A model generated the notes under the pieces. That model saw nothing but the letters and a program-made list of their open reading frames with translations. It made no database searches and was not told the origin of the DNA. Shown here piece after piece: positions 1-9,438 of a DNA stretch of 59,222 nt. How positions within the stretch are numbered: the stretch's first letter is position 1; every line of letters begins with the position of its first letter. A program made the position numbers and the translations under genes. Source of the DNA: Clostridia bacterium (GTDB taxonomy: Bacteria > Bacillota > Clostridia > Oscillospirales > Acutalibacteraceae); contig JAQXOB010000024.1 of NCBI GenBank assembly GCA_029098305.1, positions 1-59,222 of the forward strand. The letters are read 5' to 3'.

Positions 1-2
1 TT

Positions 3-2267
3 AAAGACAACCGTAGTATTACAGATATTAGAAACGCGTTATACAAAAATTCATCAACAATAATGACAACCCCAACTTATTTTAAGTCTATTGTTCAAAA
101 AATTGGATGGGAATTTCAAAATGTAATTCTTGTTGGGGAGAAATTGGAAGATATATTTGCCAAGGAAATTATTGATCACAAAATAAATTTGCATAATGAA
201 TATGGTCCCAGTGAATGTACAATCTGTTCTTCATATGCCCAAATCAGTGAAGCAATTCATATTGGTAAACCTATTGCAAATACACAGATTTATATAGTTG
301 ATAAGTACATGCAGCTTGTTCCGATAGGCGTAACAGGTGAACTTTGTATCGCAGGAGCAGGTGTTGGAGCCGGGTATCTAAATCGTCCTGAACTTACAGC
401 GGAAAAGTTTATCGAAAACCCATTTGGTAAAGGCAAGTTATATAAGACCGGTGACCTTGCTTATTGGCGTGAAGACGGTAACATCATGTATGTCGGCAGG
501 AATGACTTTCAGGTGAAGATCAGAGGTCTGCGTATCGAGTTAGGCGAGATAGAGAGTGCTATATCCGCAGTAGACGGTATCGAACAATCGGCTGTCGTTG
601 TGCGAAAGAATGAAGAAGGCCGACAGCTTATATGTGCTTTCTATACAGGCAAGGTAACAGATGCAAAATCTATCAGAGCAGAGATAGGTAAAAGACTGCC
701 GAAGTATATGTTGCCGCATATTATCACTCACATAGACACAATGCCTATGACCTCCAGCGGTAAAATAAGCAGGAAAACGCTGCCGGAGGTGGATTTATAT
801 GCTATAGATACAGCGGTGGAATATGTTGCGCCCATAACCGAACAGGAAAAAGTACTTGTATCCGCTGTTGAAGCTACCTTGAGTACTGACAAGGTAGGTG
901 TTATGGATAATTTCTTTGATATCGGCGGCGATTCACTAAAAGCCATTGAACTTATTTCCAACCTTGAAAAGCAGGGCTATCACACCGATACCAAAACGAT
1001 TTTTGACTGTGACACGGTAAAAGAACTGGCACAGCGGCTTACTGTTGCAGATACTGAGGTAGAAATCTTTGATTTTTCCGGTGATATTCCGGCAACCGAT
1101 GCGCAGATGCGTGTCTATACTGCACAGAGTATGCAGGAAAACAGCGCAACCTACAATGTGCCGTATGTGTTCAAGGCGGACGAAGTGGATATTGAACGCC
1201 TGCAGGCTTCGGTTAATGAACTTATTGACCGTCACGAAATCCTGCGCACACATTTTGAGAATAAAGACGGAAGTATTATTCAGGTTATCGATGATACTGC
1301 CGAATGTAAGGTCGAATGTTTAGATAACGGCAATATTACAGAATTTGTCCGTCCTTTTGATCTCTCCAAAGCACCGCTATTCCGTGTCGGTGTATATGAA
1401 AATACTGTTATGATTGATATGCACCATATCATAACGGACGGTAGCTCTATGCCTGTATTTTTCAGAGAACTGAACGAGCTGTATATGGGCAGGGAACTCA
1501 ATAATACTCCTGTTCCTTACAAACGGTTTGCGGTAGAAAGCCTAGACCATACCGAAAGTGAGCAATATTGGCTGTCTGTCTATACCGACGAGCTGCCCGT
1601 TCTTGAAATCAATACGGACTTTAAACGCGGACAAAAGCAAAGCTTTAACGGCAGTGCAATTTATGACACGGTGGATATTGAACTACACAACCAAATCCTT
1701 GCTTTCTGCAAGGAGCAGAACATTACACCTTATGTGTTTTATATGGCAGCATTTAATATACTGCTTTCCAAATTCAGCGGAAATGAGGATATTGTGGTCG
1801 GCGTGCCCATAAGCGGCAGAGACGCAAAGTATCTTGACACCATCGGTATGTTCGTCAATACCATAGCCCTACGCAATAAGCCTGTCGGCACAAAAACCGT
1901 ATTGGAATTCTTGCAAGAGGTAAAAGAAAACTCAGTTAATGCTATCAATCATCAGGACTACCCTTACGGTGAGTTGGTAAAAAAACTGGATATTCATAAG
2001 CCCGGCCGTAATCCGCTGTTTGATGTGATGTTTGCTTACCAAAGCGAGCAAATGACTGATGTAGTATTCCGAGATAAAAAGGCTGAGCTTTTGCCCGTGC
2101 CGATTACTACATCAAAATACGATTTCACATTTAACGTAATGCCGCGTGAAACGGACGTGGTTATTATGGTGGAATACTGCACTGACCTCTATAAAGAGCG
2201 TACTATGAAGAGATTTATTAATGGATATAAGTTGCTGTTACAACAAATGTTAGAAGCAAAGGGATAA
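3..2267 (+). CDS. Nonribosomal peptide synthetase, A-PCP-C (5' end outside window)
   Basis: The frame is open to the left edge, so the gene starts outside the window; the first ATG at 63 is internal. Order of domains: C-terminal part of an adenylation domain (NEYGPSE, GELCIAG, YKTGDLAYW, GRNDFQVKIRG, and TSSGKISRK with the A10 lysine), a carrier domain (GGDSLKAIEL, phosphopantetheine Ser about residue 311 of the visible part), then a complete condensation domain (HHIITDG about 474-480, later NPLFDVMF). The protein ends right after the C domain (QQMLEAKG), so the matching acceptor A-PCP must be in another protein. That is supplied by the gene at 4030. Visible specificity-pocket residues of the partial A domain read M, I, V, E, I, C by alignment to GrsA; the substrate is unknown. 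It is the first visible gene of an operon running to 10037. Confidence 0.95.
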   Translation, partial: KDNRSITDIRNALYKNSSTIMTTPTYFKSIVQKIGWEFQNVILVGEKLEDIFAKEIIDHKINLHNEYGPSECTICSSYAQISEAIHIGKPIANTQIYIVDKYMQLVPIGVTGELCIAGAGVGAGYLNRPELTAEKFIENPFGKGKLYKTGDLAYWREDGNIMYVGRNDFQVKIRGLRIELGEIESAISAVDGIEQSAVVVRKNEEGRQLICAFYTGKVTDAKSIRAEIGKRLPKYMLPHIITHIDTMPMTSSGKISRKTLPEVDLYAIDTAVEYVAPITEQEKVLVSAVEATLSTDKVGVMDNFFDIGGDSLKAIELISNLEKQGYHTDTKTIFDCDTVKELAQRLTVADTEVEIFDFSGDIPATDAQMRVYTAQSMQENSATYNVPYVFKADEVDIERLQASVNELIDRHEILRTHFENKDGSIIQVIDDTAECKVECLDNGNITEFVRPFDLSKAPLFRVGVYENTVMIDMHHIITDGSSMPVFFRELNELYMGRELNNTPVPYKRFAVESLDHTESEQYWLSVYTDELPVLEINTDFKRGQKQSFNGSAIYDTVDIELHNQILAFCKEQNITPYVFYMAAFNILLSKFSGNEDIVVGVPISGRDAKYLDTIGMFVNTIALRNKPVGTKTVLEFLQEVKENSVNAINHQDYPYGELVKKLDIHKPGRNPLFDVMFAYQSEQMTDVVFRDKKAELLPVPITTSKYDFTFNVMPRETDVVIMVEYCTDLYKERTMKRFINGYKLLLQQMLEAKG

Positions 2268-2281
2268 AACAAGGTATCCAT

Positions 2282-3553
2282 GTGGTATTTGAAGAAGTGA
2301 AAATGGTGATGGAATTTATGAAAAAGCATAATAATTTGAATGAATTTTTGTTCTTGGTCGGAAGCGGTATTTCGTGTTCGTGCCCTGCGAGTCTCCCTTT
2401 GGGGAATGGACTTACGGAATTTGTACTGGAAGAATCTTGTGGCAAAGAAATTGCTGATGTTATTTTAAATACATGGAATAAGTCTAAAGATATTATACAT
2501 GATTATGACAATAGTTTGGTTTTTCCTTGCCCACGCCTTGAAACTATATGTGGATGTATATATGAACTGGATGATATTCTTAATCGAGAATCTATATTAA
2601 AAGGTTTTCAATCATACAGTAAGATTCTTCCTAACGAAAACCATCAAATCCTTGCTGCGCTACTTAACAATGGCGCGAACATAATTACAACAAACTTTGA
2701 CTTAGGAATTGAAAATGCTTTTGCAGAAAATCATGGTGTAATATCTGCTTTTGAAACTAATGGTATTTGTGGATATGAAACAAGTTTCGGAAGCTCAATT
2801 TTCCACTTGCATGGGTGCTCTAACAATGAAATTGATAAGCTTGGAACAACTATATCGAAGGTGAAATCAGGCTTTTCGGAAAAAGCAAAAGAAGTTCTTA
2901 TTACTTTAATAAATAAAGCGACACAAGTAATAGTTTTAGGTTATGGTGCAGTTGATACTTTTGATATAATTCCGTTATTCCAAGATGAACGAATAAAAGG
3001 TAAACACATTCTTTATGTTCAACATAGTACAGAACCACAAGAATCAAAAAAATTTAAAGTTCCTTTTTATTGGCACAGAATGAGTTCAAATTTCAGTAGT
3101 AATAAATTTGAAGCAAATGATACAACAATTTTTTTGAAAGAGTTTACTTCAAAAAACGGAATATCTATAACCGCTGAAAAGCCAATGGTAGATAATCAAT
3201 ATGATTGGAAAGAAAAATTTAAAACAGCTTGGGGTTATCAGTATTCCGAAGAAGAAAAACTTATTAATTTTCTAGCTATACGTTATCAATTAGGATTTAA
3301 TCCAAGAATTGTCGAATCAATATATCCTAGCATTATAGAAAAAATCAAATATATTAGTAAAAAGTCTATATATAATCATCCGAGAATAAAGGATTATTTT
3401 GCAATGGCTTTAAAGGATTTTGACATTCCTAAACATAAAACTTTTTCAAAAAGCGGAGATATAGTAAAGTCTAAAACAAGGTTTGTCGACAAACAATATC
3501 TTATTTGTTTAAGAGATGAATGTGATTATTATTTGGATTTGTTTAAGAGATGA
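2282..3553 (+). pseudogene. SIR2-like NADase-fold protein, N-terminal part, frameshifted
   Basis: This 423-residue reading frame carries SIR2-like Rossmann motifs: GSGIS (27-31), TTNFD (136-140), FHLHG with the expected catalytic His (174-178) and GYGAVD (220-225). Many bacterial SIR2-like proteins of this type are NAD-depleting anti-phage effectors, so a defence role is inferred, not shown. The C-terminal half is helical with no recognised domain. The frame ends early because a 34-bp tandem duplication (3504-3571) shifts it; with one copy removed, the ORF runs 2282-3998 as about 560 residues. Start is uncertain: GTG 2282 has AAGG upstream, while ATG 2303 or 2309 are alternatives. The gene is visibly more AT-rich than the flanking NRPS and sits between two NRPS halves in the same direction. 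Confidence 0.8.
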
Positions 3554-3571
3554 ATGTGATTATTATTTGGA
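3504..3571 (+). repeat. 34-bp perfect tandem duplication inside the SIR2-like gene
   Basis: Bases 3504-3537 and 3538-3571 are identical. The unit encodes roughly LRDECDYYLD. Since 34 is not a multiple of three, the second copy shifts the frame and brings a TGA at 3551-3553. Exact identity means the event is recent or reversible by slippage or recombination. Confidence 0.97.
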
Positions 3572-3998
3572 AAAATACAAGGATTTGTCACTTGAAATCA
3601 TTCCTAAAGATAGGGATAGAATTGATTTTATCTATAATTTGTTGATTGATTATTCCACATATAACTACAGTAAAGTTCAGTATATAAGCTATATTATTAC
3701 CTGCCTAAAATATAAGGCGCTTTTTGGTGCTCGTTTTAAAAATGAGAATCCAACTGAACCATGTAAAAATGAATTATTACTTTCATTAGAAATATCACAT
3801 TTTGAAGGTGTTATTACTGCATTGCTGCATTATATCAATGCTACTGTTGTCTATAACAAATTGAATTCTATTAACAATGATAAAATATTAAGACTTGCTA
3901 CTGATACAGTGCATAAACTGTCCAATGAAACAGGATGCTATTACTATAAAGTGATAATAAACGACTATCTTAAAGAAAACAAAATTTGTTTCGAATAA
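3538..3998 (+). pseudogene. C-terminal part of the same SIR2-like protein, out of frame
   Basis: After the second copy of the 34-bp repeat the original reading frame resumes (CLRDECDYYLEKYKD...) and continues to 3998. The nearest ATG (3516) lies inside the first repeat copy and has no good ribosome-binding site, so this is best read as the detached tail of the upstream SIR2-like gene and not a separate gene. The product is helical, with no recognised motif. The stop is about 30 bases before the next NRPS gene, which has its own Shine-Dalgarno. Confidence 0.75.
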
Positions 3999-4029
3999 AC
4001 TGTTTGTGTTGCTATAAATAGGAGAAAAT

Positions 4030-7000
4030 ATGATGCAGATAAAGGACTTAAATGTATTATACTCTAATGAACAAAACAAGATATTAGTTGAGTTTAATAA
4101 CACCGCTACCGATTACCCAAGGGATAAATGCGTCCATCAGTTGTTTGAAAAACAGGTGGAGAAAACACCGGATAAAATTGCGGTAATATTTCAAAATAAA
4201 GCCCTTACTTATTTAGAATTAAATCAATTGATTCAAGAGTATGCCGACAAATTAGTTAGCATAGACATAAAAGAAAAAGATGTTATTGCAATACACCTTG
4301 AAAGAAGTTATAAGTTAATTGCATTCCAACTTGCTGTTTTAAAGATAGGAGCAATCTTTCTGCCGGTAGACAAACGCTATCCTATTGAGCGAGTAGAATA
4401 TATGTGCAGTGACTGCAATGTGAAGATTCTAATCTCTGATGAGATTAACGCCGATAGTATTAATGCTACTGTTATTACATTAAACGTGCTTGAAAAAATA
4501 AATCCTGATAAATCGGCAGTAACGGTTAATAATTCCGATGTGTGTTATATTATCTACACATCGGGCAGTACCGGAAATCCGAAAGGATGTATGCTTACAG
4601 GCAATGGACTTTTGAATTTTTGTAAAAATAACAATACACTTGAAACCTTGAATAAACATAGCAATAATGTTTTTGCTTGTGTTAACAGTGTGTCCTTTGA
4701 TTACTTTATTGCAGAGTCATTGTTACCATTAACAAATGGATACACAACAGTAATTCTTGATGACGATGAAGGTACTGTTCAAGAAAAGTTTTTGAATGCT
4801 GTTAAAAAGAACAATATAAATGTAGTTATGACAACTCCAACTCGGCTAAAAATATATTTTGACGAAAACTGTAATTGTCAACCATTGCAGCAGTTAACAT
4901 GTATTTGCACATCAGGCGAACCTTTAACTCCTGAACTGCTCACTCAAATGTATACAAAAGCACCTAATGCACAGATATACAATCCTATTGGTCCAAGTGA
5001 GTGCAGTGTTTGGGATATTGGTGGCAAGTTAAATAAAAACGATGGTATTGATATACATATAGGTAAACCTATAGCCAATACTCAAATCTACATTGTGGAT
5101 AAATATATGAAACCAGCACCTATCGGCGTTACGGGCGAACTTTGCATTGCCGGCGACGGTGTGGGAGCCGGATATTTAAACCGTCCGGAACTGACTGCCG
5201 AGAAATTCATAGACAATCCGTTTGGCAAAGGAAAGTTATACAAAACCGGCGACCTTGCCTATTGGCGTGAGGATGGTAACATTGTCTATGTCGGCAGAAA
5301 TGATTTTCAGGTGAAAATCCGCGGACTTCGTATTGAACTCGGAGAAATTGAAAATGCTATTTGCAGTATTGACGGCATCTCACAGGCTGTTGTCGTTGTA
5401 CTCAAAAATAACGAAGGCAGACAGCTTATCTGCGCTTTCTATACCGGCCTTGTGGTAGACGCAAAGGAGATTCGCAACCATATTGGCAAGAAACTGCCGA
5501 AATATATGCTGCCGCATATTTTCACCCACCTTGATGAAATGCCCTTAACTTCAAGCGGTAAGATCAACCGCAAAGCGTTACCGGAAATTGATCTTGAGCA
5601 TTTTTTAAATGATACAGAATATGTGGCACCTGAAAATGAGCAACAAAAAGAGCTTTGCAAACTGATCGAATCGGTGCTCGGCACTACTCCCATTGGCATT
5701 ACAGACGATTTCTTTGATTTAGGCGGTGATTCGCTAAAAGCTATCGAATTTGTTTCAAAGGCGCACAACGAGGGGATACATTTCAATCTTCAAAATGTTT
5801 TTGATTATCCAACGGTAGAAACCCTCTGCGAATGTATTGAAAACGGTGACAAGCCGACCGTTTCCTTTGCTGATGTGGATTTTAGCACGGTGAACACAAT
5901 TCTTGCGAAAAACACAGTGGAGCAGATGAACAAACCTGCAAAAGTTGATGTCGGTAATATTCTCCTTGCCGGCGCCACGGGATATTTGGGTATTCATATT
6001 CTTGCAGATTTCCTTGACAATGATAATGGCACAGCATACTGCCTTGTTCGAGGCAAAGATAAAGCCGATAGCGTAAAGCGTTTGAAAGAACTGCTTGAAT
6101 TCTACTTTGGCGATAAATATGATGCTATAAACCGCATTGAGGTAATTTGCGCAGATTTGCAAAAAGACAAGTTTGGTTTATCTGACGAAAAATACACCGA
6201 TCTGCTCGGCAAGGTCGATACCGTAATCAACTGTGCCGCAAGCGTCAAGCATTACGGCTCGTACAAGTATTTTTATGAAGCTAATGTCGAAACGACAAAA
6301 CGCTTGATAGCGTTCTGTAAAGAAGCGAATGCAAAACTGATTCACACCTCGACTCTCAGCGTTTCGGGTAATACATTTGGTGATGCCTTTGATGGTTACA
6401 TAAGCGAAACTGAAAAGCATTTTTATGAGAGCAGCTTATATATTGAGCAACCTCTTGAAAATGTTTACGGCAGAAGTAAGTTTGAGGCAGAAAAAGCTGT
6501 GCTTGATGCAATGTGTGATGGTTTGCAGGCAAACATTATGCGTATGGGTAACCTGACCAATCGCATAAGTGATGGACAGTTCCAAAAGAATCACGAATCT
6601 AACGCATTTTTACAGAGAGTAAAGGGTGTATTGGAGCTTGGTTTGTTCCCCGATTATTTGATAAAGGACACCAACTATTCCGAGTTTACGCCTATTGACG
6701 AAGCGGCAAATGCAGTTATGACAATTGCCCGTCATTTCAGCACAGAGCAGACTGTGTTCCATATCAACAGTATCAAGGTTGTATATTTTGATAAGTTGGT
6801 TGAAATCATTAATCAGCTTGGATATGACCTGAAACTTGTGAACGGCACTGTATTTACAGAGGCACTACGCCAAACCGCAAAGCAAACCGGAATGGAGCAT
6901 ATCTTTGAAACCTTTATCAATGATATGGATGAAAACGACCAGCTCAACTACGATAGCAATATTCGCATTGAAAACGATTTCACAGTCGAGTATCTGAAAA

Positions 7001-7086
7001 AACTCGGATTCGAGTGGTCGGACATTGGTATCGACTATCTGCGAAAGTATGTTGAGTATTTTAAAAAGATAGGATATTTAAAATAG
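4030..7086 (+). CDS. Nonribosomal peptide synthetase, A-PCP-thioester reductase
   Basis: 1018 residues with TAGGAGA ahead of ATG 4030. It begins with the linker that normally follows a C domain (LVEFNNTATDYP), then a full adenylation domain (YTSGSTGNPKG, SFDYFIAES, NPIGPSE, GELCIAG, YKTGDLAYW, SSGKINRK), a carrier domain (Ser about 568), and a C-terminal short-chain-dehydrogenase-type reductase (GATGYLG about 648-654; catalytic Y813-G-R-S-K817). Such terminal reductase domains release the peptide with NAD(P)H as an aldehyde or alcohol. The pocket code read by eye against GrsA is D-Y-A-M-C-S-P-V-W-K, which I cannot assign to an amino acid; the Asp fits an alpha-amino acid. Its condensation partner is the C domain ending at 2267. 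The A6-A8 region is close to that of the upstream A domain, while the pocket region differs. Confidence 0.95.
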   Translation: MMQIKDLNVLYSNEQNKILVEFNNTATDYPRDKCVHQLFEKQVEKTPDKIAVIFQNKALTYLELNQLIQEYADKLVSIDIKEKDVIAIHLERSYKLIAFQLAVLKIGAIFLPVDKRYPIERVEYMCSDCNVKILISDEINADSINATVITLNVLEKINPDKSAVTVNNSDVCYIIYTSGSTGNPKGCMLTGNGLLNFCKNNNTLETLNKHSNNVFACVNSVSFDYFIAESLLPLTNGYTTVILDDDEGTVQEKFLNAVKKNNINVVMTTPTRLKIYFDENCNCQPLQQLTCICTSGEPLTPELLTQMYTKAPNAQIYNPIGPSECSVWDIGGKLNKNDGIDIHIGKPIANTQIYIVDKYMKPAPIGVTGELCIAGDGVGAGYLNRPELTAEKFIDNPFGKGKLYKTGDLAYWREDGNIVYVGRNDFQVKIRGLRIELGEIENAICSIDGISQAVVVVLKNNEGRQLICAFYTGLVVDAKEIRNHIGKKLPKYMLPHIFTHLDEMPLTSSGKINRKALPEIDLEHFLNDTEYVAPENEQQKELCKLIESVLGTTPIGITDDFFDLGGDSLKAIEFVSKAHNEGIHFNLQNVFDYPTVETLCECIENGDKPTVSFADVDFSTVNTILAKNTVEQMNKPAKVDVGNILLAGATGYLGIHILADFLDNDNGTAYCLVRGKDKADSVKRLKELLEFYFGDKYDAINRIEVICADLQKDKFGLSDEKYTDLLGKVDTVINCAASVKHYGSYKYFYEANVETTKRLIAFCKEANAKLIHTSTLSVSGNTFGDAFDGYISETEKHFYESSLYIEQPLENVYGRSKFEAEKAVLDAMCDGLQANIMRMGNLTNRISDGQFQKNHESNAFLQRVKGVLELGLFPDYLIKDTNYSEFTPIDEAANAVMTIARHFSTEQTVFHINSIKVVYFDKLVEIINQLGYDLKLVNGTVFTEALRQTAKQTGMEHIFETFINDMDENDQLNYDSNIRIENDFTVEYLKKLGFEWSDIGIDYLRKYVEYFKKIGYLK

Positions 7087-7096
7087 AGGGTATATT

Positions 7097-7600
7097 ATGA
7101 AAAGAGATTCACAAAACAATAATTGCTGCAAATGTTGTCCGAAAAATCAAAAACAAGTATATGAAATAAACACTACCGAAGAATTATTATCCTTAATGAA
7201 TATTTATTATAATGAGTGGTCCCATAGAGATTCGTTAATGTGGAAACAAGTTTGCATGTTTTTCTTTGCCGTTTTTATTATTATTCTTTTACCGTTTATC
7301 AAAATATGGGATATAACATTAGCTGATATAATTCCACATGTTTTGTTTCCGATTACAGGAATCGCACTTTCTTTTGTGTTTTTATATATAACCATACAGT
7401 ATGCTAATAGGCTAAGCAAAAGCAGTGAAACATGTAGAGAATTGATAGAACGGCTTCCAAACGAATTCAAAAGAAAAAGCATTTATGAGAAGCAAAATAT
7501 AACTAAAAGTAGGCAGTTAGCATACATCGTGCCTATAATTATGTTTTCTGCCCTTATCATTTTTGCTATTGTGATTCTAATCTTATGTTTGATAAATTGA
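7097..7600 (+). CDS. Small membrane protein of unknown function in the NRPS operon
   Basis: 167 residues, GAGGG before the ATG, 10 bases after the NRPS stop and 13 before the ligase start, so co-transcribed. The N-terminus has a Cys-rich patch (CCKCC, about residues 11-15), followed by about three hydrophobic segments near 50-72, 80-102 and 145-166, with a charged helical hairpin between the second and third. I do not recognise the family. Export of, or self-protection from, the peptide product is possible but rests only on position. Confidence 0.8.
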   Translation: MKRDSQNNNCCKCCPKNQKQVYEINTTEELLSLMNIYYNEWSHRDSLMWKQVCMFFFAVFIIILLPFIKIWDITLADIIPHVLFPITGIALSFVFLYITIQYANRLSKSSETCRELIERLPNEFKRKSIYEKQNITKSRQLAYIVPIIMFSALIIFAIVILILCLIN

Positions 7601-7613
7601 GGGATAAGTGTTT

Positions 7614-9215
7614 ATGAACAACTATGATTTATACAAACATACTCCTGTTTACACAACTAAAGAATTGCTTGATTATTGTGTCAGAGAGCATAGCGAAAAA
7701 GAGGCATTTGCGTTTCAAAATAAGAAACAGAATGTTTCTGTAAGCTTTGTTCAATTTCGATCAGAAGTTAAAGCATTCGGCAGTTATCTATTTGATGCAG
7801 GATTTCATAATTGCCATATTGCTGTTTTCGGCGAGAACAGCTATGAATGGATATTGACTCACTTTGCCGTAACATGCGGCAAAAATGTGATAGTGCCAAT
7901 TGATAAAGAACTGGACGCAGGCAGCATTGCAGAACTATTAGAAGACAGTGACAGCAAACTGCTTATATACTCAAACATCTATGCGGATATTGCCGAATGT
8001 TTACAAACTATGCTTCCAAATATTAGCTACATCAATATGAAAGAAATCCCCTCTCTGATTGAAAACGGGAAAACATTGCTTGCAAGTGGTTATACGGAGT
8101 ATATAGATACGGAAGTTAACAAAAACGATTTAGCATCTATTGTCTACACATCCGGCACCACAGGAAAATGCAAAGGTGTTATGCTGACACATAATAATTT
8201 CTGCTCCTGTATGTATGGCGCCTGTTGCAATGTTTTACTAACGGGGGCATCGTTATTGGTACTTCCGTTACACCACACATTCGGTTTAGTTGCAAGTGTA
8301 TTTGCTGTGATGTATTACGGTTATCCCATATACATAAACAAAAGTCTTAAGAAATTTCCTGAGGATTTCAAAAAGTGTAAGCCACAGCATTTATTTGCCG
8401 TGCCGCTGATTGTTGAAACCCTCTACAAAAACATATGGGCAACTGCAAAAAAGCAAGGCAAGGATAAAGTGTTAAAGGTACTTATAAAAATCAGTAATGC
8501 ACTTCTTAAGTGCAGAATTGATTTGCGGAAAGTTCTTTTCAAATCGGTTATTTCGGCATTCGGTGGGAAACTTGATTTAATTGTATCCGGCGGCGCACCA
8601 CTTGATACCAAATACATCCGTGCGTTTGAAGCGTTTGGAATCACGGTGCTGAACGGATACGGCATTACGGAATGCGGACCAATTGTTGCAGTAAACCGTA
8701 ATAAGTTTAACATTGCCGGCAGTGTCGGCTTGCCCCTTTGTTGTAATGAAGTAAATATATCTGAAGATGGCGAAGTACTCGTTCGCGGCGATAATGTAAT
8801 GCTCGGGTATTACCGTAATGATACCGAAAACAAAAAAGTATTTGTTGACGGTTGGTTCAGGACCGGGGATATCGGTACCATTGACGAATACGGCGCACTA
8901 CACATAACCGGTAGAATCAAGAATTTAATTATACTTGGAAACGGCGAAAACATTTCCGCTGAATCTATCGAAGAACAAATTTACACGATTCCTTATGTCA
9001 AAGAAGCCATTGCATACGGTAAGGATAACATAATTGTAGCAGAAGTTTATCTTGACGAAGCGGTTACTGATGCAAAAGACAGAATCAATGCGGATATTCA
9101 AAAGGTTAATCAATATTTGCCGCAGATAAAGAATATAGGCAAAGTAATTATCAGGGATACGGAATTTCCAAAAACCACGACAAAGAAAATTAAACGAAAC
9201 TATGGAGGACGATGA
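7614..9215 (+). CDS. AMP-dependent acyl ligase (ANL superfamily)
   Basis: About 533 residues. ATG 7614 is preferred over GTG 7608 because GAGGGA at 7599-7604 is correctly spaced for it. ANL motifs are clear: YTSGTTGKCKG, NGYGITECGP, GWFRTGDIG, GRIKNLIILGNGENIS and a C-terminal TTTKKIKRN lysine region. The family activates carboxylic acids as acyl-adenylates and passes them to CoA or a carrier protein. The next gene, overlapping its end, encodes a free carrier protein, so I infer that it loads an acyl or aryl group onto that carrier to start or cap the peptide. It is not an NRPS A domain, having no fused carrier. Confidence 0.9.
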   Translation: MNNYDLYKHTPVYTTKELLDYCVREHSEKEAFAFQNKKQNVSVSFVQFRSEVKAFGSYLFDAGFHNCHIAVFGENSYEWILTHFAVTCGKNVIVPIDKELDAGSIAELLEDSDSKLLIYSNIYADIAECLQTMLPNISYINMKEIPSLIENGKTLLASGYTEYIDTEVNKNDLASIVYTSGTTGKCKGVMLTHNNFCSCMYGACCNVLLTGASLLVLPLHHTFGLVASVFAVMYYGYPIYINKSLKKFPEDFKKCKPQHLFAVPLIVETLYKNIWATAKKQGKDKVLKVLIKISNALLKCRIDLRKVLFKSVISAFGGKLDLIVSGGAPLDTKYIRAFEAFGITVLNGYGITECGPIVAVNRNKFNIAGSVGLPLCCNEVNISEDGEVLVRGDNVMLGYYRNDTENKKVFVDGWFRTGDIGTIDEYGALHITGRIKNLIILGNGENISAESIEEQIYTIPYVKEAIAYGKDNIIVAEVYLDEAVTDAKDRINADIQKVNQYLPQIKNIGKVIIRDTEFPKTTTKKIKRNYGGR

Positions 9216-9216
9216 A

Positions 9217-9438
9217 ATGATAGAGCGTCTCACAAAAATCATTCGGGAGAATACCGATATCAACAATATCACCATAAATGAGAATACTGCGCTTATTGCG
9301 GATTTGGGGTTTAATTCTCTTGATTTGGTAAACCTTGCGTGCATTGTTGAAGACGAGTTTGATATTGAAATCCCCGACAGAGCCATTAAAGATTTTAAAA
9401 CCGTCGGTGATGTCATTGCCTTTATTGAAAATCAATGA
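9217..9438 (+). CDS. Free-standing acyl/peptidyl carrier protein
   Basis: 73 residues from ATG 9217, chosen because GGAGG at about 9205 precedes it; the upstream in-frame ATG 9202 would put that site inside the gene. The carrier motif LGFNSLDLV places the phosphopantetheine Ser at residue 34, and the rest is a typical acidic four-helix carrier. It nearly abuts the ligase stop and overlaps the start of the transferase that would activate it. Likely acceptor for the acyl group made by the ligase, donating to a condensation domain upstream of the window. Confidence 0.92.
   Translation: MIERLTKIIRENTDINNITINENTALIADLGFNSLDLVNLACIVEDEFDIEIPDRAIKDFKTVGDVIAFIENQ

Noticed and set aside
3516-3998. 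A separate 160-residue gene after the SIR2-like ORF
   Set aside because: Its ATG is inside the first copy of the 34-bp repeat, has no ribosome site, and the protein repeats the last residues of the upstream ORF. It is the displaced C-terminus of the same gene.
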